A stretch of 64,000 bases of DNA, taken from Haloplanus salinus (GTDB lineage: Archaea > Halobacteriota > Halobacteria > Halobacteriales > Haloferacaceae). The notes under the pieces are model-generated. The model had not been told where the DNA came from. It worked only from the letters and a program-made list of their open reading frames with translations, and did not search any database. Shown piece by piece: positions 1-8,154 of the stretch; the first letter of the stretch is position 1, and the number at the start of each line of letters is the position of its first letter. The stretch covers positions 2,174,113 through 2,238,112 of the forward strand of contig NZ_QPHM01000001.1 in assembly GCF_003336245.1 (NCBI RefSeq), written 5' to 3'. The translations under genes and the position numbers were made by a program.

Positions 1-1
1 G

Positions 2-1996
2 TCGTGGCCCATGCCGAACCGCGAGGCCGGCTTCTACGAGGCGTTCCGCACCGTGATCCCCCACGACGGCGACGTGCCGACCGACGCCGTCGTCGACCTT
101 CCCGACAGCCCCGTCGACGCCATCCAGAACCACCTCGCGGCGTTCCCCGCCGGTCGGTGGCAGGAGATTTTCGAGTTCCATCTGGCCGCGCTACCGGGCT
201 GGACGGGGCTGCTCAAGCAGCGCGCCGCCGACGGCGACGCCTGGCAGTCGACGTATCCGATCACGCTCGCGGGCTATCTGGCGGTGCGGCTGACGCTCGC
301 CAACGCCTTCGACGCGCCCCTCGCACCCCCCGAGGACGCCGCGGCCGGCGACACGGACGCGACCGTCCCGCTCGCCGACGTCTGGCTGTCCGCTTGGGAA
401 GCGACGTACCGGTCCGAACTGGTCGAGTCGGTCGCCGACGCGAGCGGGTCGGTCGCCGACGGGGACGCCGGCGGCCGGCCGGCCGCCCAGCTGGTCTTCT
501 GTATCGACACCCGCTCGGAGATCATCCGCCGGCACGTCGAGGCCGCGGGGGACTACGAGACGTTCGGCTACGCGGGCTTTTTCGGCGTCCCGATGCGCTG
601 GGACGGCTACGACGCCGACGTGCCCGTCGACGCCTGTCCGCCGATCCTCGACGCACAGCATCGCATCGCGGAGCGTCCCACGGCGGCGGACGGGGCGGCG
701 ACACACGACGGCTGGCACGCCGCGCTCGACGCCGGGACGCGGGCGGTCAAGCGGCTGAAATCCAACGCCGCGACCGCGTTCAGCTTCGTCGAGAGCGCCG
801 GCGCCGGCTACGGCGTCGCGCTGGCCGCCCGCACGCTCCTGCCGGCGCGCGTCCGGGACCTACTCGACGCTGCCGACCGCGCCCCCGAGTCCCACGAGTT
901 CTGTGCGCCGACGGTCGGCTACAACCCGGACTCGGTCGACGAGCTTCGCGAGGGCCTCACCCTCGACGAGAAGGTGACCTACGCCGAGACGGCCTTCGAC
1001 CTCATGGGCTGGTCGGAGTTCGCCCGTCTCGTCGTCTTCACCGGGCACGCCAGCGAGACGGCGAACAACCCGTTCGATTCGAGCCTCGACTGTGGCGCCT
1101 GCGCCGGCAACCCCGGCGGCCCGAACGCCCGCGTCCTCGCCGCCATCTGTAACGACGACGCGGTCACGGCCGAACTCCGGGACCGCGGAATCGAGGTCCC
1201 ACACGACACGGTCTTCCTCGCCGCCGAACACAACACGACCACCGACGAGGTGTCGCTGTACGACGGCTCCGTCCCCGAGACGCACGCCGCCGACGTCGAG
1301 CAGCTCCGTGCCGACCTCGCGACCGCCCGCGCCGACGCGGCCGCCGAACGCGCCGGCGACATGGGCGGCGACGCCGAGCGGGGCGTCAGCGAAACCGAAC
1401 GCCGCGCCGGCGACTGGGCGGAGACGCGCCCGGAGTGGGGACTGGCCGGCAACGCGGGCTTCGTCGTCGGGCCGCGCGCCCTCACCGACGGCCTCGACCT
1501 GGACGGGCGGTCGTTCCTCCACTCCTACGACTGGACGGTCGACGACGGGGAGGCGCTCGAAGCCATCCTGACCGGCCCGATGGTCGTCACGCAGTGGATC
1601 AACGCGCAGTACTACTTCTCGACCGTCGACAACGCGGCCTACGGCAGCGGGTCGAAGGTGACGCACAACCCCGTCGGCAACGTCGGCGTCTACCAGGGCA
1701 ACGGCGGCGACCTGATGACCGGGCTCCCGCTCCAGTCCCTGACGAGCGCCGACGACGAGCCGTACCACCAGCCGCTCCGGCTCTCGGCGGTCGTCCACGC
1801 CCCCGTCGAGCGCGTGACCGGAATCCTGGCCGACCACGAGGAACTGGCGACCCTCCTCGACAACGGCTGGCTCTCGCTGACGGTCGTCGACCCGACCCAG
1901 AAGCACCGCGCGTTCCACTACGACGGGGCGCTCGACTGGGAACCGATGGATCGCGTGGAGCGCCCACCGGCGCCCGCCGCCACGGCCGACGACTGA
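2..1996 (+). CDS. dabA: DabA (DUF2309/UPF0753) inorganic carbon uptake subunit, 5' end cut by window
   Basis: The frame is open from base 2, so the N-terminus lies outside the window. The 665 visible codons match the DUF2309 family, now known as DabA. This is the cytoplasmic zinc-containing subunit that works with the membrane protein DabB to accumulate dissolved inorganic carbon. Visible family landmarks are the FCIDTRSEIIRRH stretch (Cys and Asp of the carbonic-anhydrase-like site), HASETANNPF followed by CGACAGNPGG (His and Cys), and the C-terminal HNPVGNVGVYQGNGGDL segment. DabB would be expected upstream, off the window. The region after codon 430 is rich in Ala, Asp and Glu, a halophilic insertion. 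Family assignment is strong; transport activity is inferred from bacterial homologues. Confidence 0.9.
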   Translation, partial: SWPMPNREAGFYEAFRTVIPHDGDVPTDAVVDLPDSPVDAIQNHLAAFPAGRWQEIFEFHLAALPGWTGLLKQRAADGDAWQSTYPITLAGYLAVRLTLANAFDAPLAPPEDAAAGDTDATVPLADVWLSAWEATYRSELVESVADASGSVADGDAGGRPAAQLVFCIDTRSEIIRRHVEAAGDYETFGYAGFFGVPMRWDGYDADVPVDACPPILDAQHRIAERPTAADGAATHDGWHAALDAGTRAVKRLKSNAATAFSFVESAGAGYGVALAARTLLPARVRDLLDAADRAPESHEFCAPTVGYNPDSVDELREGLTLDEKVTYAETAFDLMGWSEFARLVVFTGHASETANNPFDSSLDCGACAGNPGGPNARVLAAICNDDAVTAELRDRGIEVPHDTVFLAAEHNTTTDEVSLYDGSVPETHAADVEQLRADLATARADAAAERAGDMGGDAERGVSETERRAGDWAETRPEWGLAGNAGFVVGPRALTDGLDLDGRSFLHSYDWTVDDGEALEAILTGPMVVTQWINAQYYFSTVDNAAYGSGSKVTHNPVGNVGVYQGNGGDLMTGLPLQSLTSADDEPYHQPLRLSAVVHAPVERVTGILADHEELATLLDNGWLSLTVVDPTQKHRAFHYDGALDWEPMDRVERPPAPAATADD

Positions 1997-2155
1997 GTCG
2001 ACGGCCACCCGTCGCGTTCCGACCTCCAGGCGTCGAGACCGGTCGTCTCACCGCATCGCCGGTAGTAGGTGACCGGTTCAGTCGTGTGAGTACTGTCCAG
2101 TTTCGGGAGCAACCGTGGCTCCGACCGCCGTGACTGCGACCCCGGCACAACCGCA

Positions 2156-2338
2156 TCACCTCGTGATGGCGACGGGTGCGACGACGTCCCCGCCGAGGTT
2201 CTCGAGTCGAGAACGTGACTCGATGGACTCCCGTGTCGCCTCACGGACTGCCCGTGACCGATCGTCCAGCCCCTCGTCCTGCCGGACCTGCCCGACCCCG
2301 TCGACCACCGCATCCGGGGCGGCAAACCCCGTTCGCAT
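2156..2338 (-). pseudogene. possible ribbon-helix-helix (CopG/NikR-like) regulator fragment
   Basis: This 60-codon frame has high GC in third positions and reads like the middle of an archaeal CopG/NikR-type protein: a helix with DDRSRAVREATRESIE, then SRLENLGGDVVAPVAIT. In full-length relatives that last motif leads into the metal-binding or C-terminal domain. Here the frame stops immediately after ITR, and the N-terminal beta strand is not recognisable. It is therefore probably a truncated relic rather than a working repressor. It may instead be a chance open frame in high-GC DNA. The reading rests on motif memory only. Confidence 0.3.
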
Positions 2339-2756
2339 ACGGCTCTACCCGGTGCCCGGGACACGAGAGTCCCGAGTACGACGGTTCCCCGGTTAGGTAT
2401 CGACAACGGTTATATGCTGAACAGGCGCAATACCACGGCGTTCACGCCATGGATACGCGCCGTCACTTGGGAGAGAAGCCACGTTCGACAACACTCTGAG
2501 TTTCGGAATACTGATGTTTAAATGATAAGTAATCCCAATAATGAATAGGAATCGGTCGGAACGGAGCGGATTCCGAGCCGTCCTTCGGAGGCGGCCTGTC
2601 CACCCACGCAATGAGACAGTATCCGAAAAGGGAGTCGGTGAATGCACATTCCAGAAGAGTGTGTCTGTGCCGACTGCTCAAAGCGAGTCAGAAGGTACCC
2701 TCGAGTCCGCTGACGCCTGCTGGCGTCCCTGTGGCAAAAACAATACCGGGACGCTA

Positions 2757-2850
2757 TACACGGCCGAGGATAGGGGTAACGGCCACTTGGCATGGCCAGC
2801 AGTCCACCAGTCCGATACTGTGGGACTCCCCGTGCCCGAAAGGGCTGGTA
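2757..2850 (+). pseudogene. relic of a TnpB (IS1341-type) C-terminus
   Basis: The + strand frame here reads DRGNGHLAWPAVHQSDTV and then LPVPERAG. The TnpB relic at about 4.0-4.1 kb (minus strand) reads SDGRLARPAVHLFDQTS and then FHPREQ. At DNA level, about 40 bases of this segment match 4066-4105 in inverted orientation with scattered changes. It is only the last 30 or so codons of a TnpB, with no zinc finger or RuvC part. It therefore marks an older insertion on the opposite strand to the relic downstream of the regulator. Confidence 0.45.
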
Positions 2851-3206
2851 GTCCGGTGACTGCGCTGTCGTGATCCGTGTGAACGTTGCGAGCCCCGTGG
2901 TGATAGCGACGATTTCCGGGGATACCGACCGTGACCGTCGGCGCTTCGGTCGATAGTCGTCCCCCGATACGGGATGGAGTCCCCGGCGACGGCCGACCGA
3001 CGCAGTTGGGTCGACGGATGTGGGAGTCGGCGAGCAGAGCCCCTCGCTCGGTTCGACAGCACTATTCCCGTATTCTCCCCGAGATATCACGTGGTCAGAC
3101 GTGCTCGGCAGAACACCCGTACCGGTCTTGGCATACGCTAATCTCGTTCGGTGGAACGGCTCTGATTAGTGTACGGGATGGGTTTTTGCCGTTTCGACAA
3201 ATAGCA

Positions 3207-3965
3207 ATGCCCAACGTGAGTGCCGACTCAGCTACCGTAGACGAGACGCGCGAATTCGAGTTCGTCCTCAAATTCGAATCGGGAGTGGACGAACTGATGG
3301 ACGTTTTTATACAGTCCGAGTCCCTCTCCTCGTGGTCGTCTTCGATTTTCGTGAGCGACGAGTATATGTGGCGGCTCGACCACGCGAAAGGAACGGCTGA
3401 AGCGTTGAACGCTTTCGACGAGGTATTCTTGCACGAGGGCCGATGCAACGAGTGCTTCGACATCGGGCACTGTGACACGGAACGCACGTACCACGTCCTT
3501 GACCGTCGACAGGCGAGTCGAACGATCTACACGCTCCGTCGCGATACCGAAGAGTGTCGTTCGGTCCCGTATTTCGTTCTAACTCACATCGAGAAGGGGA
3601 CCGTGTTCGAGTCGAAACGCGTTGATAATGAGTACCGGTGGCGTGTCCTCTTTCCCGGTGACTATCCTATCGGTGAGGTTTACGATACGATGGAATCGCG
3701 ACTCCGGGACGGGGTGTCACTCTCCCTGTCTCACATCACCAGCGGCGGCAACTGGAACGCGACCGAGAGGGTTGCGGCGGACCTCTCACCGGAACACTGG
3801 CAGGTATTACAAGCTGCCTTCGCACACGGCTATTACGAGCGACCACGGGCAGTCTCTATCTCCGATCTGGCGTCGATACTGGACGAACCTCGATCGACCG
3901 TGCAGTATCGACTTCGAACCGCTGAGGACCGTATTATGTCGCAATTCGTCCAACGAACGCTTTGA
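3207..3965 (+). CDS. HTH-10 (bacterio-opsin-activator type) transcriptional regulator
   Basis: The predicted protein has 252 residues. The C-terminal 70 residues form the HTH-10 domain typical of haloarchaeal Bat-like regulators: LSPEHWQVLQAAFAHGYYE, ISDLASILD, then STVQYRLRTAEDRI. The N-terminal 170 residues are an alpha/beta sensor-like region with Cys pairs (CNECFDIGHC) of unknown ligand. The ATG at 3207 follows an AT-rich stretch and begins the conserved part; the open frame continues upstream without support. The stop codon TGA lies inside the conserved TTGACATCC end of the adjoining IS1341-type element. The gene is flanked on both sides by TnpB relics, so it may have been moved by or trapped between insertions. 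Its targets are unknown. Confidence 0.75.
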   Translation: MPNVSADSATVDETREFEFVLKFESGVDELMDVFIQSESLSSWSSSIFVSDEYMWRLDHAKGTAEALNAFDEVFLHEGRCNECFDIGHCDTERTYHVLDRRQASRTIYTLRRDTEECRSVPYFVLTHIEKGTVFESKRVDNEYRWRVLFPGDYPIGEVYDTMESRLRDGVSLSLSHITSGGNWNATERVAADLSPEHWQVLQAAFAHGYYERPRAVSISDLASILDEPRSTVQYRLRTAEDRIMSQFVQRTL

Positions 3966-3994
3966 CATCCTCCCCGGGCTAAAGGCCGAGGATG
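3961..3994 (+). repeat. IS1341-type element end hairpin
   Basis: TTTGACATCCTCCCC is followed by a GC-rich stem-loop (gggct-aaag-gcc, then gaggat). This matches the motif found at three other TnpB-associated places in the window (about 4236, 42464 and 42871). On the minus strand it reads hairpin then GGATGTCAA, the usual 3' end of haloarchaeal TnpB elements. It lies just downstream of the minus-strand TnpB relic, as expected for a right end, and overlaps the stop codon of the HTH-10 regulator. Confidence 0.65.
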
Positions 3995-3995
3995 C

Positions 3996-4905
3996 CCGAG
4001 CGTTGGGATAGTAAGCTTTGCAACTCACCTGTTCCCTCGGGTGGAACGACCCGGAGGTTTGATCGAACAGGTGAACTGCTGGCCGTGCCAAACGACCGTC
4101 ACTCATATGATCTGTGGGAGGATCCCGAGTTATCTTTCTGCGGATACTCGCTGCAGCATTCACATCCGCAGATGGTCGCCCCACACGACTCACAGATGTA
4201 CAAGCCACGCTCCACACGATTCGCATTACGGAAGTGCGAGGAGAAAGCCCCGTGCTTTAGCGCGGGGAGGATGTCAAGCCTCCGTCCACAGCACGAACAC
4301 GTCTTCGACGTGTCTCGCTCGCTCTCGCGGTCAACAAGGATACCGTGTTCTTCGGCCTCGTATTCGAGCAACGTGGCGAAGCGATCGAACCCCCGTCGGT
4401 GGAGTTTCTTGTTCCCACGCTTGCCCCAGTTCCGAGAGTCGCCGGTCTCGTCCTCTCGAATATCGCTCAAGTCACCGATGGCGATGCGACCGACCCCGTG
4501 GTCAATGCACTGTTCAACCACGTGTTTGCCGGGGGCGTATAGAAAGTGGTCTTTCCTCCGAGAGGGTTTCTGCCGGGCACGAAGGGCACGCTTCGAGAGG
4601 CCGTTCTCGCCTTCGGTGTCGTACTCGTCGCGGGTGAAGTGGTGCTTGTCCCGTTTCAGCACGTTCCCCGGATACGACTCAGCGTCCCCATCGTCGTCGG
4701 CGATGGCACGGTAGTTCTTGATTCCGAGGTCGATACCCGCCGTGTTGTCACCGGGTGCGTCCTCAACAGGGATTTGGACTTTGCAGACGATGTGGAGTTC
4801 CCAGCGGTCGCCGTTCCACACGGCTCGCACTTGCTGGATGTTCCCCACAGTCACGTCCCGAGCGGACCGAAGGGAACCGACTTGCCGGCCGACGGTCCAC
4901 CTTCG
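3996..4905 (-). pseudogene. tnpB: TnpB (IS1341/IS200-IS605 family) relic, truncated and frameshifted
   Basis: TnpB is the RNA-guided nuclease of IS200/IS605 elements. From about 4900 downward the frame matches the second half of haloarchaeal TnpB: VRAVWNGDRWELHIVCKV, NTAGIDLGIKNYRAI (RuvC Asp), HGVGRIAIGDLSDIRED, NWGKRGNKKLH, then zinc-finger Cys pairs CSCC and CESC. The N-terminal half is missing. After the second Cys pair the frame shifts: ADVNAAASIRRKITRDPPTDH and the C-terminus continue in another frame down to about 4000. An extra piece of element-end hairpin is inserted in frame between the two Cys pairs. The position usually holding the RuvC Glu reads Gly (IAIGDL). No TnpA is present. 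The element is dead by itself. Confidence 0.8.
4236..4277 (-). repeat. element-end hairpin inserted inside the tnpB zinc finger
   Basis: On the minus strand, TTGACATCCTCCCCGCGC is followed by TAAAG and CACGGGGCTTTCTCCTCGCA. The stem ccccgtgc/gcgcgggg lies at 4248-4267. Translation gives LDILPALKHGAFSSHF between the two Cys pairs of TnpB, residues absent from normal TnpB zinc fingers. The same motif occurs at 3961, 42464 and 42871. The insertion preserves frame. Confidence 0.6.
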
Positions 4906-5558
4906 TGACCACCTCGCTCGAAGGCGCGCAACCGCCCGTAGCTCTGCTGCGGCCATCGTTCCTGCGGTGTTCGTATCGGAAGAACTCCACGGGTGGGCAC
5001 ACGAAACAGGGCTCGTCGACTCCCTCGGACCGCCCCACACTCCGCGAGCGACTGCAGTTCGAGACGACCCCGGATCAGGCGACCCCGTGGCGAAGCTGGC
5101 ACGAGCGTCTCACCGCCGACCCCGGGGAGCCGGCGGCTCGAACGATCCTCACAGCCCGGAATGTGGGCGTCGAAACCCCAGGTGAACCGACACGAACACT
5201 CCGATATCGTGGGAACGAGTCCGGTGAGTCGGACCCGGCGAGCAAACTTCGAGGGATATACCGACGGGCCGTTGACAGGCTCCTGAGCGGGTCACAGAGA
5301 GGGAGCCGTCCGTTCGAACGGGCATCGCCACCACCGTATCACCGAAGCCGATTCCTTCGCTGGCGACAGAACGGGCCGCGAGGACGAGAACGTCGAGACG
5401 AACGGGACGACCGACGGGGACGCCTACCAGTGGGCGACGGTCACGTCGGTCGGCAATGCCGCCCCCGTGATTCTATATCGCGACATACGGTTTACGTCTC
5501 CGCCGGTCGCCGACGCTCGGACAAAACCATTAGGTCACGAGGCGCCGAGAGGACGGGC
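4906..5558. other. region between TnpB relic and gcvT with possible coding remnants
   Basis: No intact gene is seen. On the + strand, about 5050-5290 reads as plausible haloarchaeal protein (ERLQFETTPDQATPWRSW, later KLRGIYRRAVDRLL) without a start or stop of its own. Another frame at about 5375-5460 (ETNGTTDGDAYQWATVTS) also looks protein-like. They may be pieces of genes broken by the neighbouring insertion. A weak TATA-like accattag lies about 27-33 nt before the gcvT start. Confidence 0.35.
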
Positions 5559-6653
5559 ATGGGCCTCCGCAAGCCACCCTTACGCGAGACACACGCCGAC
5601 TCGGACGCCTCGTTCACCGAGTTCGGCGGGTGGGAGATGCCGGTCGAGTTCGACTCCATCCGGACCGAACACGCCGCCGTCCGGGAGTCGGTGGGCATCT
5701 TCGACGTCTCGCACATGGGCGAGATTCAGGTGGCCGGCCCCGACGCGACGGCGCTGATGGGCCGGCTCACCACCAACGACGTGGCCGAACTCGATCCGGG
5801 CGACACCCAGTACGCGTGTATCACCGACGAGGCGGGGGTGATCCTCGACGACACGATGGTGTTCAGGCTGCCCGACAGCGGGGGTGACCCACACTACCTG
5901 TTCATCCCGAACGCGGGCCACGACGCCGAGATGTACGAACGGTGGGTGACCCACCGCGACGAGTGGGGGTTCGACGCGACGGTCGAAGACACCACCGAGG
6001 AGTGGGCGATGCTGGCACTCCAGGGACCGGACGCGCCGGAGTTGGCCGCCGAGGCGAGCGACGGCGCGACGGCCGACGTCGACCGGTTCGAGGCCGCGTT
6101 CTGTGAGGTCGCCGGCGTGCGCTCGTTCACCGCCAGAACCGGCTACACCGGCGAGGACGGCTTCGAGTTCCTCGTTCCGTGTGAGGAGGCCGAGACGGTG
6201 TGGTCGGCCTTCGACTGCCAGCCCTGCGGTCTCGGTGCGCGCGACACCCTCCGGCTGGAGATGGGCTTTCTCCTCTCCGGCGAGGACTTCGACCCCGAAG
6301 ACGAGCCCCGCACTCCGTACGAGGCGGGCGTCGGCTGGACGGTCGACCTCGATACGGAGTTCGTGGGCCGCGACGCCCTCGAAGCCGTCGAGCGCGAGGG
6401 CGTCGACGAGCGCTTCCGGGGGGTCGTCCTCCAGCAGCGCGGCGTCCCCCGACACGGCTACGAGGTGGTCGACGCCGACGGCGACCACCTCGGGCACCTC
6501 ACGAGCGGGACGATGAGCCCCACGCTCGGTGAACCCATCGGCCTTGGCTACCTCTCGACCGATCGAGCGCCCCCGGGCACCCGCGTCCGGGTGCTTGTCC
6601 GGGGTGAACCGAAGCACGCAAACGTAGTGACGCCCCCCTTTATCGATAGATGA
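5559..6653 (+). CDS. gcvT: glycine cleavage system aminomethyltransferase (T protein)
   Basis: The protein has 364 residues, a normal length. T protein takes the aminomethyl group from lipoyl-H protein, releases ammonia and gives 5,10-methylene-tetrahydrofolate (or the haloarchaeal folate equivalent). Visible landmarks are [67 protein letters not shown] and [17 protein letters not shown]. The frame is open far upstream, but homology starts at the ATG at 5559 ([13 protein letters not shown]). The stop overlaps the start of gcvH by four bases, so the two are translationally coupled. GcvP subunits are not in the window. Confidence 0.95.
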   Translation: MGLRKPPLRETHADSDASFTEFGGWEMPVEFDSIRTEHAAVRESVGIFDVSHMGEIQVAGPDATALMGRLTTNDVAELDPGDTQYACITDEAGVILDDTMVFRLPDSGGDPHYLFIPNAGHDAEMYERWVTHRDEWGFDATVEDTTEEWAMLALQGPDAPELAAEASDGATADVDRFEAAFCEVAGVRSFTARTGYTGEDGFEFLVPCEEAETVWSAFDCQPCGLGARDTLRLEMGFLLSGEDFDPEDEPRTPYEAGVGWTVDLDTEFVGRDALEAVEREGVDERFRGVVLQQRGVPRHGYEVVDADGDHLGHLTSGTMSPTLGEPIGLGYLSTDRAPPGTRVRVLVRGEPKHANVVTPPFIDR

Positions 6654-7027
6654 GCTTCGACGTACCCACCGACCGACGATATCTGGAATCGCACGAATGG
6701 ACGACCACCGACGGGACCGTTCGCGTCGGCATCACGGACTTCGCACAGGACGAACTCGGCGACGTGGTGTTCGTCGAACTGCCCGCGGAGGGCGACGAAG
6801 TGACCAAAGCCGACGAGTTCGGCGTCGTCGAGAGTATCAAGGCCGTCTCCGACCTCATCTCGCCCGTCTCGGGGACCGTCGTCGGGGTCAACGAGGACCT
6901 GTTCGACGCACCGGAACTGCTCAACCAGGACCCCTACGGCGACGGCTGGATGATCGAAGTCGAGCCGAGCGACGACGCGTTCGACGACCTGCTCACCGCC
7001 GACGAGTACCGCGAACAGACCGAGTAG
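6650..7027 (+). CDS. gcvH: glycine cleavage system H protein
   Basis: This lipoyl carrier protein has 125 residues. It shuttles the aminomethyl intermediate between the P, T and L proteins. The lipoylation motif [16 protein letters not shown] places the modified lysine at about residue 62. YLESHEWTT near the N-terminus and [17 protein letters not shown] near the C-terminus are family hallmarks. It starts within the last codons of gcvT (ATGA overlap), giving a two-gene unit. Function is secure. Confidence 0.96.
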   Translation: MSFDVPTDRRYLESHEWTTTDGTVRVGITDFAQDELGDVVFVELPAEGDEVTKADEFGVVESIKAVSDLISPVSGTVVGVNEDLFDAPELLNQDPYGDGWMIEVEPSDDAFDDLLTADEYREQTE

Positions 7028-7042
7028 CGTCGCGGCCGTCCT

Positions 7043-7213
7043 TTAGAAGCCGACGTGTTCTGAACTGTCGATGCCGTCGATGCGGACGAGACCGTAGTCG
7101 CAGTCGGTACACACCCACTTCGTCTTCTCCCCCAGGTGGAGCGTCGTGCTCGCCGTCCGCCAGAACGTGTCGTTCGAACACTCCGGACAGTCGTGTTCCA
7201 TCTCCAAGCTCAT
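7043..7213 (-). CDS. small zinc-ribbon protein (HVO-type conserved family)
   Basis: This protein has 56 residues and two CxxC knuckles: DCPEC near residue 9 and VCTDC near residue 36, separated by a beta-ribbon-like stretch. Such small haloarchaeal CPxCG-related proteins are usually of unknown function, possibly nucleic-acid or protein binding. The open frame extends upstream, but MSLEMEHDCPECSN is the likely start because the longer part has no conserved features and would overlap the promoter region of the glutaredoxin gene. It is transcribed away from the glutaredoxin gene and convergently with gcvH. Confidence 0.75.
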   Translation of the reverse strand: MSLEMEHDCPECSNDTFWRTASTTLHLGEKTKWVCTDCDYGLVRIDGIDSSEHVGF

Positions 7214-7343
7214 ACCTGCCCTTCGGCGGCCAGTCCAGTTGAAGATACTGGTTCCCGGGGCGCGATAAACCGTATCCCGCAATACAGAGTTGGCCGGCAC
7301 GCTCCGGGCCAAGCTACTTGCCCACCGCGTCCCAAGGCGGAGT

Positions 7344-7583
7344 ATGTCGATCACGCTCTACGCGCTCGACGGCTGCCCGTACTGCGAGAAAGTTCACGAC
7401 GCCCTAGAGGCGAACGGCATCGACTACGAGACGGTCTGGACCGAAGCGCTCCACTCGAAGCGCAACGAGGTGAAACGCGTCAGCGGCCAGCGCGCCGTCC
7501 CCGTCGTCGTCGACGACGAGCACGGCGTCACGATGGCCGAGAGCGACAACATCCTCGAGTACGTCGACCGGACGCTGGCATGA
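7344..7583 (+). CDS. glutaredoxin family protein
   Basis: The predicted protein has 79 residues. The redox motif CPYC is at residues 10-13 (LYALDGCPYCEKVHDAL), with the cis-Pro region RAVPVVVDDEHG and a C-terminal helix ESDNILEYVDRTLA. This is a compact glutaredoxin/thioredoxin-fold thiol oxidoreductase. A longer open frame exists, but the ATG at 7344 begins exactly at the first beta strand. Its last four bases overlap the start of the cobalamin adenosyltransferase gene, so they are probably co-translated. In haloarchaea the reducing partner is more likely gamma-glutamylcysteine or thioredoxin reductase than glutathione; that is inference. Confidence 0.88.
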   Translation: MSITLYALDGCPYCEKVHDALEANGIDYETVWTEALHSKRNEVKRVSGQRAVPVVVDDEHGVTMAESDNILEYVDRTLA

Positions 7584-8113
7584 AGATCTACACCGGTCGG
7601 GGCGACGAGGGGATGACCGACCTCCGGGACATGTCCCGCGTCTCGAAGACCAGCCCCCGGATCGAGGCCTACGGCACGGTCGACGAGGCCAACGCGCTCA
7701 TCGGGACCATCCGGCCGACGGGGTACGACGACGTGGACGGCTACCTCGAACGGATACAGAACCACCTCCACGTCGTGCAGGCCGACTTCGCAAACCCCGA
7801 CCCTGACGAGGACGACCCCGTCGTCCGCGAGACCCACACCGAACAGCTGGAGGAGTGGATCGACGCCGCCGACGAGGAACTCGACCCGCTGGAGTCGTTC
7901 GTCCTCCCGACGGGGAGCGAGGCCGGGGCCGCCCTCCACCACGCGCGGACGGTCGCCCGTCGGGCCGAGCGCCGGGCCGTCGACCTCGCCGGCACCGATC
8001 CCGTCAACGCCGAGGCCATCGCCTATCTGAATCGCCTCTCCGACGCGCTCTTTACCTTCGCTCGCCTCGTCAACGCGCGCGATGGTGTGCGCGAGGACCG
8101 CCCGTCGTACTGA
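7580..8113 (+). CDS. PduO-type cob(I)alamin adenosyltransferase
   Basis: This 177-residue protein transfers the adenosyl group of ATP to reduced cobalamin, producing adenosylcobalamin. The N-terminal ATP-binding motif YTGRGDEGMTDL and the strand-helix RIEAYGTVDEANALIG are characteristic. The helical-bundle motifs GSEAGAALHHARTVARRAERR and NRLSDALFTFARLVN follow. It overlaps the glutaredoxin stop (ATGA). No other cobalamin gene is nearby. Coenzyme B12 is needed in haloarchaea for ribonucleotide reductase and methylmalonyl-CoA mutase, so this may be a salvage function. Confidence 0.93.
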   Translation: MKIYTGRGDEGMTDLRDMSRVSKTSPRIEAYGTVDEANALIGTIRPTGYDDVDGYLERIQNHLHVVQADFANPDPDEDDPVVRETHTEQLEEWIDAADEELDPLESFVLPTGSEAGAALHHARTVARRAERRAVDLAGTDPVNAEAIAYLNRLSDALFTFARLVNARDGVREDRPSY

Positions 8114-8154
8114 CCATCGAAACAGATCTTCACACCACCATCGAACGACCGCCG

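Larger units (their letters stand above)
1997..3206. other. gene-poor stretch with decayed coding pieces
   Basis: No intact gene is supported over about 1.2 kb. The stretch holds a possible ribbon-helix-helix fragment and a TnpB C-terminal fragment (listed separately). A small hairpin with arms ggcg/cgcc sits at about 2437-2448. The last 350 bases lead into the HTH-10 regulator. Open frames here are short and overlap in many frames, and none has family features beyond the two fragments. Confidence 0.5.

Noticed and set aside
4755..5558. Upstream extension of the gcvT frame
   Set aside because: The frame is open, but GcvT homology starts only at 5559; the extension overlaps the TnpB relic.
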